In this document: positions 26,967-34,724 of the stretch, piece by piece | How the letters are laid out: each line of letters starts with the position of its first letter | Position numbering within the stretch: the first letter of the stretch is position 1 | NCBI RefSeq assembly: GCF_024199925.1 | Contig: NZ_JANADR010000001.1 | Coordinates: 7,009,501 to 7,073,500, forward strand | Origin: Bradyrhizobium sp. CCGUVB1N3 | GTDB lineage: Bacteria; Pseudomonadota; Alphaproteobacteria; Rhizobiales; Xanthobacteraceae | Direction: 5' to 3' | DNA: 64,000 bases | The notes under the pieces: generated by a model | What the model was told of the DNA's origin: nothing | Databases searched by the model: none | What the model saw: the letters and a program-made list of their open reading frames with translations, nothing else | Made by a program: the position numbers and the translations under genes

Positions 26967-27802
26967 CGCCCCTCGCGCGACAGCCGCGGATTGAGCGCGT
27001 CGTTGAGGCCCTCGCCGATCAGATTGAGGCCGAGCACCGAGATCAGGATCGCGATGCCGGGAAACACGGTGATCCACCAGGCCTGCCGGATCACGGTACG
27101 GCCGGCGCCGACCATGTAGCCCCAGGAGATCAGGTTGGGATCGCCGAGGCCGAGGAACGACAGCGAGGATTCCAGCAGGATCGCGGTTGCGACCATCAGC
27201 GAGGCCAGCACGATCACGGGCGACAGCGCGTTGGGCAGGATCTCGCGCCAGATGATCCAGCCATTGCTCTGGCCGGTGACAACGGCGGCCTGGACATATT
27301 CGCGGGTGCGCAGCGACAGCACCTCGCCGCGCACCAGACGCGCGACCGGCGGCCAGCTCACCACCGCGATCGAAGCCACGATCGAGTAGATCGACGGCTG
27401 GAGGATCGCGACCAGCACGATCGCGAGCGCAAAGCTCGGAATGGTCTGGAAGAGCTCGGTGAAGCGCATCAAGACGTCGTCGACCTTGCCGCCGAAATAG
27501 CCGCCGATGGCGCCGATCGGCACGCCGACGATCAGCGCGACCAGCGTCGAGACGAGGCCGACCAGCAGCGACACGCGCGCGCCGAAAATCAGGCCGGCGA
27601 ACACGTCGCGCCCGAGCGCGTCGGTGCCGAGCGGCACGGTCGAGAGCGTGAAGGGCGGCAGGAACGGCCGCTGCACCATGCGCCACGGCGAGTTCGGGAA
27701 CAGCAGCGGGCCGAACACGGCAACCGCGATCGCGAGCAGCAGGATGATCAGTCCGATCAGCCCGCTCGGGTTGCGCAACATCGAGGCTAAGAACTGCTTC
27801 AT
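26963..27802 (-). CDS. Oligopeptide-type ABC permease (DppC-like)
   Basis: A 279-residue inner-membrane permease with about six helices. The N-terminus has the DppC pattern: one helix, then the periplasmic stretch with PLGTDALGRDVFAGLIFGAR. The ATPase-contact loop is REILPNALSPVIVLASLMVA. Its start and stop both overlap neighbours by four bases, showing tight coupling with the DppB-like gene and the ATPase. Confidence 0.95.
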   Translation of the reverse strand: MKQFLASMLRNPSGLIGLIILLLAIAVAVFGPLLFPNSPWRMVQRPFLPPFTLSTVPLGTDALGRDVFAGLIFGARVSLLVGLVSTLVALIVGVPIGAIGGYFGGKVDDVLMRFTELFQTIPSFALAIVLVAILQPSIYSIVASIAVVSWPPVARLVRGEVLSLRTREYVQAAVVTGQSNGWIIWREILPNALSPVIVLASLMVATAILLESSLSFLGLGDPNLISWGYMVGAGRTVIRQAWWITVFPGIAILISVLGLNLIGEGLNDALNPRLSREGR

Positions 27803-28770
27803 GCGGCGAACTCGATGCGCGGATCGACCAGGCGGTAGACGAGGTCGGTGATGAGGTTGAAGATCAGCACCATGGCCGAGCAGATCACGAAGACGCCGAG
27901 CAGGAGGTTGTAGTCCCGCTGCAGCAGCGCGTCATACATCAGGCGTCCGATGCCGGGCCAGGCGAACACGGTCTCGGTGATCACGGCGCCGCCGATCAGC
28001 GTTCCCGAATGCACGCCTGCGAGCGTGACGACCGGGAGCAGCGCATTGCGCAGCACGTGGCGGCGCTGGATCACTGCGTCGGAAAGGCCCTTGGCGCGCG
28101 CGGTCTTGACGAAGTCGAGCCGCTTCACCTCCAGCATCGAGGCACGGGTCATGCGGGTATAGGTCGCCATGAAGAACAGGCCGAGCGTCATCGCCGGCAT
28201 GATCAGATGTGCGGCGACGTCGAGCACGTGGGCAAAGCCCCGGTAGTTGCCGCCGACGGTCTCGAAGCCGAAGCTCGGCAGCCAGTCGACGGTGACCGAG
28301 AACAGGAGGATGCCCATCAACGCCACCCAGAAGATCGGCGTCGCATAGAAGATCAGCGCGAACACGGTGACGGCGGTATCGAGCCAAGTTCCGGCGAAAC
28401 GCGCAGCTAGCGTGCCGAAGAGGATGCCGAGCGCAAGCGAGATCGCGAAGGCCGTGAGCGTCAGCAGCAGCGTTGCCGGCAGCCGCTCCAGGATCAGCTT
28501 CGCGACCGGCGCCTGCTGGCGGAAGGAGAAGCCGAGATCCAAGGTCACGACGCCCCTGACGTAGATGAAGAGCTGCTCGGGCAGCGGCTTGTCGAGGCCG
28601 AACTTCTCGCGCAGCTGCTTGACGAAGACCTGGTCGCTGGCCCCGGCCTCGCCCGCCATCACGATGGCGGGGTCGCCGGGCGCAAGCCGGATCAGGAAGA
28701 AATTGAGGACGACGATCGCAAGCAGCACGATCACGCCCTTCACGACACGCTGAGCAATGAAGGAGAGCAT
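27799..28770 (-). CDS. Oligopeptide-type ABC permease (DppB-like)
   Basis: A 323-residue inner-membrane permease. The opening MLSFIAQRVVKGVIVLLAIV and FFLIRLAPGDPAIVMAGEAG is the DppB signature. The ATPase-contact loop contains ARAKGLSDAVIQRRHVLRNA. Together with the DppC-like protein it forms the transmembrane channel. It precedes the DppC-like gene with a 4-bp overlap; a repeat separates it from the binding-protein gene upstream. Confidence 0.95.
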   Translation of the reverse strand: MLSFIAQRVVKGVIVLLAIVVLNFFLIRLAPGDPAIVMAGEAGASDQVFVKQLREKFGLDKPLPEQLFIYVRGVVTLDLGFSFRQQAPVAKLILERLPATLLLTLTAFAISLALGILFGTLAARFAGTWLDTAVTVFALIFYATPIFWVALMGILLFSVTVDWLPSFGFETVGGNYRGFAHVLDVAAHLIMPAMTLGLFFMATYTRMTRASMLEVKRLDFVKTARAKGLSDAVIQRRHVLRNALLPVVTLAGVHSGTLIGGAVITETVFAWPGIGRLMYDALLQRDYNLLLGVFVICSAMVLIFNLITDLVYRLVDPRIEFAA

Positions 28771-28812
28771 ATCTATAGCGCAGTGAGATTGAGTCGGATG
28801 TTGCCGCGACGG

Positions 28813-28945
28813 CGGTGCACTCCCTCTCCCGTTTGCGGGGGAGGACAGGGGTGGGGGTGTCTCTGCGGAGAAGGCCCCTGAGTGGAGAGAGCCCCCACCC
28901 GCCGCACTGCGCGCGGCGACCTCCCCCGCAAGCGGGAGAGGTGCA
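28813..28945. repeat. Paired intergenic repeat
   Basis: Facing halves: CTCTCCCGTTTGCGGGGGAG (28822-28841) and CTCCCCCGCAAGCGGGAGAG (28921-28940), each itself a hairpin. It lies inside the ABC operon, between the binding-protein gene and the permeases. Confidence 0.7.
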
Positions 28946-29012
28946 GCGAGTTTGCGGCTCGATCGGAGCTCATGCGGCGACAGTCATGGCAGAGGTCAGG
29001 CGCAAATCATCA

Positions 29013-30561
29013 CTACTTGTCGAGCCATGCGTCCTTGAAGCCGTCGTTGACGCCGATCGCCGTGGTGATCAGGTCCTTGACCTTGCAGCGGGTGATGGTC
29101 GGGAATTGCAGCTCGAGCTGCCATGCCACCGGCACGTCGTCGACCAGGATCTTCTGGGCCTTCTCGTAGATCTCCTTGCGCTTGGAATCCGGGGTTGCCA
29201 CCGCGCCGTCGGCGAACAGCTTGTCGATCTCCGGATTGGAGTAGCCCTCGACATTGTTGAACACCTGGCCCTTGGCGATCGCGCTGGAGACGTAGTTGCG
29301 CCCTACCCCGAGCGCGGGATCGCCGTACTGGTAGAGATAGGTGAAGGCGATGTCGTAGTCCCAGTCGGAGATCTTCTGGTTGCCGCCGGCGACATCGGTC
29401 GCGATCGTCTCGATGTTCATGCCGACGTCCTGGAGGTTCTGCTTCACGGCCTCGCCCCAGCGCTGCCAGGTCTCGCCATAAGCGAGCGGCAACAGGCGGA
29501 TCTTCTCGCCGTTGTAGCCGGCTTCCTTGAGCAGCGCCTTGGCCTTGGCCGGGTCGTAAGCGTATTTCGGCACGTCGTCGGTGTAGAACTTGATGGTCGA
29601 GGCCGACGGGCCCGTCGCGACCTTGCCGAGACCGTTCCAGATCACGTCTTTCGCGAAATCGCGGTCGATCGCATACATGATCGCCTGGCGCACCTTCTTG
29701 TTCGCGGTCGGACCCTGGCGGTTGTTCAGCCACAGCCATGACAGCGGCGAGAAGAATTCCCAGCCCGCGCCGGTGACGCAGGTGTCCTTCAGCTTGGACA
29801 GCCGCGGCACGTCGAAATTTTCCACGGAGCCGCCAGGCAGCACGTCGACCTTGCCGGTCTCATACGCCACCGAGCGCGCGGCGGCATCGGGAATGATCTG
29901 CCAGTAGATTCTCGTCGAGATAGGGTTTTCCTTTCTCGTAATAGTTCGGATTCTTCACCAGCCGAATGAAAGAGCCCTTCTGCCACTCCTTGAACATGAA
30001 GGGGCCGGTACCGACCGGCGCGTTATTATAAGGGTTGGTCTTCCAGTCGGTGCCCTCATAGAGATGCTTCGGCACCATCGGCATCGAGCCGACCTCGAAG
30101 ATGCCGAGGAACGGGCCGAACGGCTGCTTCAGCGTGAACACCACGGTATAGTCGTCCGGCGCTTCGACCTTGTCGACCTGCACGAGGTTGTTGCGGGCGC
30201 GCGCGTGAGTCTGCTTCAGCATCTCGATCGAGAAAAGTACGTCGGCGGAGGTGAAGGGCTTGCCGTCATGCCAGGTCACGCCCTTCCTGAGCTTGAAAGT
30301 GTAGGTCTTGGCGTCTTCGCTGACCGCCCAGCTCTCGGCGAGCTCCGGCTGCGGCTCGAGCTTGGGGCTGTAGCGGAGCAGGCCCTCGAAAATATTGCCC
30401 GACACCATCTGGACCGGACCGTTCTGGACCATCGCAAGCATTAGGCCGGGGGGCTCGGGCTGGATCACCGCGTTGATCACGCCGCCCGTCTTGGGCTCCT
30501 GCGCCGCCGCGGCCGCCACACCGATGCTCAGGAGGAGACCAAGCAACACTCGTTTCGACAT
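29013..30561 (-). pseudogene. ABC transporter substrate-binding protein, frameshifted
   Basis: A family-5 solute-binding protein for peptides or similar ligands, in two frames. The first part (30561 down to about 29914) has a signal peptide (KRVLLGLLLSIGVAAAAAQ) and runs through EGLLRYSPKLEPQPELAESW to NPNYYEKGKPYLD. The rest (about 29912 down to 29013) continues in the next frame with RIYWQIIPDAAARSVAYETG to the end. One extra base near 29913 explains the break. Joined, the product is about 515 residues, the usual length, and both parts look conserved. So this is either a recent inactivating mutation or a sequencing error. It heads the permease/ATPase operon. Confidence 0.85.
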
Positions 30562-30780
30562 GTCTTTTCTTTTCTTTCCTAGGCGACACCCGCGAGCGCG
30601 CACGCGTCATCGTCGCGCGCAAGGCTGCGGCCGGCCCATCCAAATCCCCATCCATCGTCGAGGCTCACAGGTCCCGTTCCGCGCTGCAAGATGAAAGTCT
30701 CGACAGTCGTCGCACAAAAAATGTACAGCGCGATCCTGTTTTCACTTGATTCATCTCCCTGTCACGGAGACAAGTCCGCC

Positions 30781-31389
30781 ATGGACAACGCCACCCGCTC
30801 GGAACGATCTCGCAACGCTGCGCTGGAAGCGGCGATTGCCATCATTGCGCGCGACGGACCCGGCCGGCTGACGCTCGACGCCATCGCGCGCGAGAGCGGC
30901 CTGAGCAAGGGGGGCGTGATGCACCAGTTCCGCACCAAGGAAGCGGTGCTCAAGGCGCTGCTCGAGCGGCAGATGGCGCATTTCGAGGAATTTTCGACCC
31001 GTTATATGGCGAAGGTGAGCGCGACTTCCGCGAACCCCGCGCTCGCAACCCAGCTCGCGACAGTCCGCGAAGCGGCCGCGTCGCCGAATTCGGCGGCGCT
31101 GGCGCTGGTTGCGGCCATGGTCGAAAACCCCGGCCTGATGTCGTTGCCACGCGATCGTGAGATGAAGAGGGTCGCGGCCATCAAGGCTGAGGCCGCCGAC
31201 CCGGATCTTGCATTGCTGCGCTGGGCCGCTGCACGCGGACTGCTGCTCAGCGGTCTGTTCGGCATGTCTCCGCTCAGCAAGGAGGAGCATCAGCGCCTGT
31301 TCGCGCGCCTGCTCGACGACAGCCAGTGGAGCGCGCTGGAAAGGCCTGCCAAGCCGCGCGCCGCGAAGGCGGCGCGCAAGCGCGCCTGA
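30781..31389 (+). CDS. TetR/AcrR family regulator
   Basis: A 202-residue repressor. The N-terminal helix-turn-helix reads AAIAIIARDGPGRLTLDAIA, then ESGLSKGGVMHQFRTKEAVL, a clear TetR DNA-binding domain. A helical ligand-binding domain follows, with a basic Ala/Lys/Arg tail. The ATG at 30781 has GGAG about 12 bp upstream; the frame open to 30691 is an unlikely extension. It is divergent from the frameshifted binding-protein gene and upstream of a TetR-type operator at 31472, which it may recognise. The ligand is unknown. Confidence 0.93.
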   Translation: MDNATRSERSRNAALEAAIAIIARDGPGRLTLDAIARESGLSKGGVMHQFRTKEAVLKALLERQMAHFEEFSTRYMAKVSATSANPALATQLATVREAAASPNSAALALVAAMVENPGLMSLPRDREMKRVAAIKAEAADPDLALLRWAAARGLLLSGLFGMSPLSKEEHQRLFARLLDDSQWSALERPAKPRAAKAARKRA

Positions 31390-31466
31390 TTCGCCGTTAA
31401 CAATCCTGCTTCGATCGCCTCATTAACCTCTGTCCGCGACCAAAGGCGTCAGCCGTATTTCCATGC

Positions 31467-31495
31467 TTTACAAACCGTCTAGTCGGTTTTATAGA
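31467..31495 (+). promoter_or_regulatory. Promoter overlapped by a TetR-type operator
   Basis: TTTACA (31467-31472), a 17-base spacer, and TATAGA (31490-31495) form a good housekeeping promoter, with start near 31502. The spacer is an inverted repeat AAACCG-N6-CGGTTT (31472-31489), the form and position of a TetR-family operator that would block polymerase. The predicted transcript covers the DUF3313 and DUF2147 genes. Confidence 0.65.
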
Positions 31496-31510
31496 AGGAA
31501 GCACTGAGAG

Positions 31511-31605
31511 CCGGCCCAAGGCGTCGGATCATGGCCCCGGAAGATGCCTTGGGTCGGTAATTGTGAGCACCGCAGCCGCGTTCTTGTCCCGTACGCGGCT
31601 GCGGT
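31511..31605 (+). promoter_or_regulatory. Structured 5' leader with two long hairpins
   Basis: Hairpin 1 pairs 31511-31522 with 31546-31557: 12 pairs, one of them G-U. Hairpin 2 pairs ACCGCAGCCGCG (31569-31580) with CGCGGCTGCGGT (31594-31605), perfect over 12 bp. Both lie within the predicted 140-nt leader of the DUF3313 gene. No T run follows, so neither looks like a simple terminator. Confidence 0.5.
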
Positions 31606-31643
31606 CGCCGCTGCCTCTCGTTGCGCCTTAAGAGGAGTATGGA

Positions 31644-32306
31644 ATGGATCGCTCGATCGCCATGCGCGGTCTGGTAACGCTCGCGCTGTGCGCCGTTGTG
31701 GTCGGCTGCGCCAGCGTGACGCCGGTGCCCTATTCGGAGATGGCGTCGTCGGCCTACATGGCGCCGGACAAGTCGGACACCTCCGGCCGCGTGCCCTACC
31801 GCTACTCCACGCAGGTCGACTGGCGCACCTACAATAAAGTCATCCTCGACCCCGTCACGATCTACCGCGGCAGGGATCACCAGTTCGGCGACATGTCCGA
31901 CAAGGACAAGGCGACGCTCGCTGCCTACATGCAGAACCGCTTTGCCGACAGGCTTCGCGGCCGCTTTGCACTGGTGAACGCCCGCGGCCCGAACACGCTG
32001 CGCGTGCGGCTGACCTTGACCGGCGCGGTCACCAACACGCCGGTGCTTGGCACGCTGTCGCGCTTCGATGTCGCGGGCGCCGTCTATAACGGCGTGCAGG
32101 CCGCACGTGACGGCGAGGGCACGCTGACCGGCTCGGTCATCTACGGCGTCGAGATCTTCGACGCTTCGACCTCGCGCCTGCTCAGCGCTTACGTCACCAA
32201 GCAATACCCGAACGCCTATGACATCAAGGCGAGCGTCGGCTCGCTCGCCGCTGCCACGGCCGGCATCGACAAGGGCGCCGACGCCTTCATGGCGCAACTG
32301 AATTGA
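31644..32306 (+). CDS. DUF3313-like lipoprotein
   Basis: A 220-residue probable lipoprotein: membrane-export segment GLVTLALCAVVVGC with the lipobox cysteine at residue 22. After a short linker it has DWRTYNKVILDPVTIYRGRD, then a strand-rich domain (NTLRVRLTLTGAVTNTP) as in DUF3313 proteins. The function is unknown; an outer-membrane periplasmic face is likely. AGGAG lies 6 bp before the ATG. It is followed by the DUF2147 gene after 18 bp, and a TetR-type operator and structured leader precede it. Confidence 0.85.
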   Translation: MDRSIAMRGLVTLALCAVVVGCASVTPVPYSEMASSAYMAPDKSDTSGRVPYRYSTQVDWRTYNKVILDPVTIYRGRDHQFGDMSDKDKATLAAYMQNRFADRLRGRFALVNARGPNTLRVRLTLTGAVTNTPVLGTLSRFDVAGAVYNGVQAARDGEGTLTGSVIYGVEIFDASTSRLLSAYVTKQYPNAYDIKASVGSLAAATAGIDKGADAFMAQLN

Positions 32307-32324
32307 AGTGAGAGAGGCCGAGAG

Positions 32325-32897
32325 ATGAACATCCTTCTTCGCATCGTCGTCCGCGTCGCGATCACCGTCGTGCTGATGATCTTCGACGGCCGCGCCGGCG
32401 CGATGAGCCCCGCCGATCCCGCCGGCACATGGCTCACCGAGGACGGCCGCGCCCGCATCCGGCTCGAGCGCTGCGGGGTGGGCCGCGACCGCATCTGCGG
32501 CTTTATCGTCTGGATGAAGACGCCGCTGGATGCACGCGGCCAGCCGCTCCGCGACAGCGAAAATCCCGATCCCGACAAGCGCGCCCGCGCGCTGCTCGGC
32601 CATCAGCTCATCATGGGCCTCGAGGCGACACCGGATGGCCGCTTTGCAGGCGAGATCTACAACGCCGAGGACGGCAAGCGCTATTCCGTCTCGCTGTGGC
32701 GCGAGGCCGCCGACAGACTGAAGCTCAAGGGCTGCCTGATCAGGTTCTTGTGCCAGACCCAGACCTGGCAGCAGACCCTCGACGTCCAGTCCGGCCAGCT
32801 CGTCGGCCTGACCGGCGACGTCAACGGTCCCCGCGCCGACAAGGAATGGGCCGCCGCCTCGCCGCCGAAGCCGACGCAGGTGAAGGCCACGAAATAA
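32325..32897 (+). CDS. DUF2147 exported protein
   Basis: A 190-residue periplasmic protein with an N-terminal export helix (ILLRIVVRVAITVVLMIF) ending DGRAGA. The DUF2147 domain follows: DPAGTWLTEDGRARIRLERC, CGFIVWMKTP, LRDSENPDPDKR, then LLGHQLIMGLEATPDG. The family is a small lipocalin-like beta barrel whose ligand is not known. It is the second gene after the TetR-type operator and is probably co-expressed with the lipoprotein. Confidence 0.9.
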   Translation: MNILLRIVVRVAITVVLMIFDGRAGAMSPADPAGTWLTEDGRARIRLERCGVGRDRICGFIVWMKTPLDARGQPLRDSENPDPDKRARALLGHQLIMGLEATPDGRFAGEIYNAEDGKRYSVSLWREAADRLKLKGCLIRFLCQTQTWQQTLDVQSGQLVGLTGDVNGPRADKEWAAASPPKPTQVKATK

Positions 32898-32959
32898 GGA
32901 CTTTGCCTCGGCGGCCGCTCGCCCGTCCGATGAAGCGTCGTGCGCTGCCGCAACAAGCC

Positions 32960-32989
32960 CGTCATTGCTTCGCTGCGCTCGCAATGACG
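32960..32989. repeat. Short palindromic repeat
   Basis: CGTCATTGC (32960-32968) and GCAATGACG (32981-32989) are perfect 9-bp arms around a 12-base loop. This short element is common between genes in Bradyrhizobium. Confidence 0.7.
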
Positions 32990-33038
32990 GAATGGCTGCA
33001 GTTGCGTGCTGGTTCGTTAGACGGCCCGTCCGCTGAAT

Positions 33039-33052
33039 TTGATCCGGATCAA
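33039..33052. promoter_or_regulatory. FixK/FNR box upstream of the Irr paralog
   Basis: TTGATCCGGATCAA is a perfect and fully symmetric TTGAT-N4-ATCAA site. Its centre lies exactly 41.5 bp before the A of the ATG at 33087. That is the class II activator distance if transcription begins at the start codon itself. The -10 region (TCCGAT at 33075-33080) is weak, as expected for an activator-dependent promoter. Confidence 0.7.
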
Positions 33053-33086
33053 AGCGGAACAGCCATTTCTGCGATCCGATTGCAAC

Positions 33087-33566
33087 ATGGATAACCTCCC
33101 GAACGTCTTCACGGGCGATGCCATCGAAGCTGAGCTTGTGACGGAATGCGATGCGCGCGACCTCGGCCTTGCCCGCTGCGTGCAATTGCTGCGCGATGCC
33201 GGATTGAGACCGACGCGCCAGCGCGTGGATCTGGGGCAGCTCCTGTTCCTGAACGGCCACCGGCATGTCACGGCAGAGCTGCTGTTCGAGGAGGCGACCG
33301 CGGCGAACATGCGGTTGTCGCTCGCAACCGTCTACAACACGCTGAACCAGTTCACCGAGGCGGGCCTGTTGCGCCGGATCGCAGCCGATGGCCTGAAATC
33401 GTTCTTCGATACCGACACCAGCGTGCATCCGCACTTCTACCTCGAAGGCGAGGACATTCTGGTCGACGTCTCCGAGGGGCTCAGTTTCACGAAGATGCCG
33501 GAGGCGTTGCCGGGGCACGATATCGTCCGCCTCGACGTCGTCGTGCATCTTCGCAAGGCGAAGTAG
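33087..33566 (+). CDS. Irr-type Fur family regulator (paralog without heme motif)
   Basis: A 159-residue Fur-superfamily transcription factor closest to Irr, the rhizobial iron/heme regulator. The winged helix reads LLRDAGLRPTRQRVDLGQLL, then HVTAELLFEEATAANMRLSL and ATVYNTLNQFTEAGLLRRIA, all Irr-like. FFDTDTSVHPHFYLEGE provides the His-rich metal/heme site. The N-terminal GCPWHD heme regulatory motif of B. japonicum Irr is absent. The ATG at 33087 lacks a ribosome site, and a FixK box at -41.5 suggests a leaderless, oxygen-controlled message. It might bind iron control elements but should differ from Irr in heme-driven turnover. Confidence 0.9.
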   Translation: MDNLPNVFTGDAIEAELVTECDARDLGLARCVQLLRDAGLRPTRQRVDLGQLLFLNGHRHVTAELLFEEATAANMRLSLATVYNTLNQFTEAGLLRRIAADGLKSFFDTDTSVHPHFYLEGEDILVDVSEGLSFTKMPEALPGHDIVRLDVVVHLRKAK

Positions 33567-33660
33567 GCGATATCGCCGTCCGCCCCGCCGGCGCTTCCTC
33601 GATTTGACCGGCTATCAGCTCGACGGTATGGTTTTGCCCGCCGGCGTCTAAACAGAATTC

Positions 33661-34629
33661 ATGTCTGCAGCTTCCTCCAATTCAGGGCGCGCGCCCATGG
33701 AATGGTCAGCAAAACCCTTTCGCGTGGATGAGCCTTTCGGTAGCTGGGCCGACGATCTCGCCGCGGCCTTCGTCCGGCTCGAGCCGCAGAAGCTTGCCGA
33801 CCGTCCCTTCGAAGGCTCGATCGCGCGCAGCGCCGCCGCGCCGATCCAGATCTCGCTGGTGAAGGCCACGAGCCACCGGGTGCTTCGGCTGCGCAGCCAT
33901 ATCGCGCGCAGCTCGGACGATCTCTGCTTCGTCAATCTCCAGCTCGACGGCCTGGGCCGCACCATGCAGCGCGGTCACGAGCAGGTCTCTACGCCCGGTG
34001 ATCTCGCGGTCGCCGATACCACCGAGCCGTTCGAGATCGCCAACGTCCGCGACTTCCGCCTCTATTGCTTCGCCGTCCCGCGGCGGCTGCTGCCGCAAAG
34101 CTTCTCCGACCGGCCGCGGCTGGCGCTGTCGCGAACCGAAGGCGGCCGCGCGCTCTCGCGCACGCTCGCAAGCTATGCCGAGCTGTGCCTCGCCGCGCCC
34201 GCTGTCGCCGCGCAGAGCGGTGCGCATGTCGTCGAATTGATCGCACATGCGCCGGCGCTGATGGCTGATCTGCCTGCCGCGCGCGTCCACGCACCGGTGC
34301 TGCTGCCGATGATGCTCGACCATATCGACCGCCACAGCGACGATTCCGAGCTCGATGCCACGCAACTCGCGGCGCGCTTCCGCTGCTCAGAGCGCTACGT
34401 GCACCGGCTGTTCGCCACCACCGGTCGCTCCGTCGGCGAGCATGTCAACGACCGGCGGATCCTGGCCTGTGCGCGCAACCTGCTCGACGTGCGGCATGGT
34501 GAGAAGACCATCGCCGAGATCGCCTTCGAGGCCGGCTTCAGCGACATCTCCCACTTCAACCGCCTGTTCAAGCGCCAGCACGGCCTCGCCCCGCGCGAGT
34601 TCCGCCGCACCATGGGGAACGGCGGCTAG
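33661..34629 (+). CDS. AraC family transcriptional regulator
   Basis: A 322-residue regulator. The N-terminal 200 residues resemble the AraC-type ligand-binding/dimer domain of the cupin class (FCFVNLQL-like strand region, RFYCFAVPRRLL-like segment). The C-terminal double helix-turn-helix spans about 225-315, with CSERYVHRLFATTGRSVGEH and IAEIAFEAGFSDISHFNRLF. No metal site is obvious. It lies 95 bp before an acyl-CoA dehydrogenase gene on the same strand and is likely its activator. The start at 33661 or an ATG at 33697 are both possible. Confidence 0.92.
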   Translation: MSAASSNSGRAPMEWSAKPFRVDEPFGSWADDLAAAFVRLEPQKLADRPFEGSIARSAAAPIQISLVKATSHRVLRLRSHIARSSDDLCFVNLQLDGLGRTMQRGHEQVSTPGDLAVADTTEPFEIANVRDFRLYCFAVPRRLLPQSFSDRPRLALSRTEGGRALSRTLASYAELCLAAPAVAAQSGAHVVELIAHAPALMADLPAARVHAPVLLPMMLDHIDRHSDDSELDATQLAARFRCSERYVHRLFATTGRSVGEHVNDRRILACARNLLDVRHGEKTIAEIAFEAGFSDISHFNRLFKRQHGLAPREFRRTMGNGG

Positions 34630-34724
34630 TTCACTCTCGTCCAAGAACTCGGGCGCTGCCGTCCAAGATTTTCCGTGCCCGCATCGCGCACCCTCGCAGC
34701 CGACCGCAGCGAGGGAGACGTTCA

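Noticed and set aside
25398..27119. A 573-codon plus-strand frame opposite the ABC ATPase
   Set aside because: No domain, and it overlaps two fully recognisable minus-strand genes.
31479..33548. A 689-codon minus-strand frame
   Set aside because: It crosses the lipoprotein, DUF2147 and Irr-like genes and an intergenic repeat, and has no family features.
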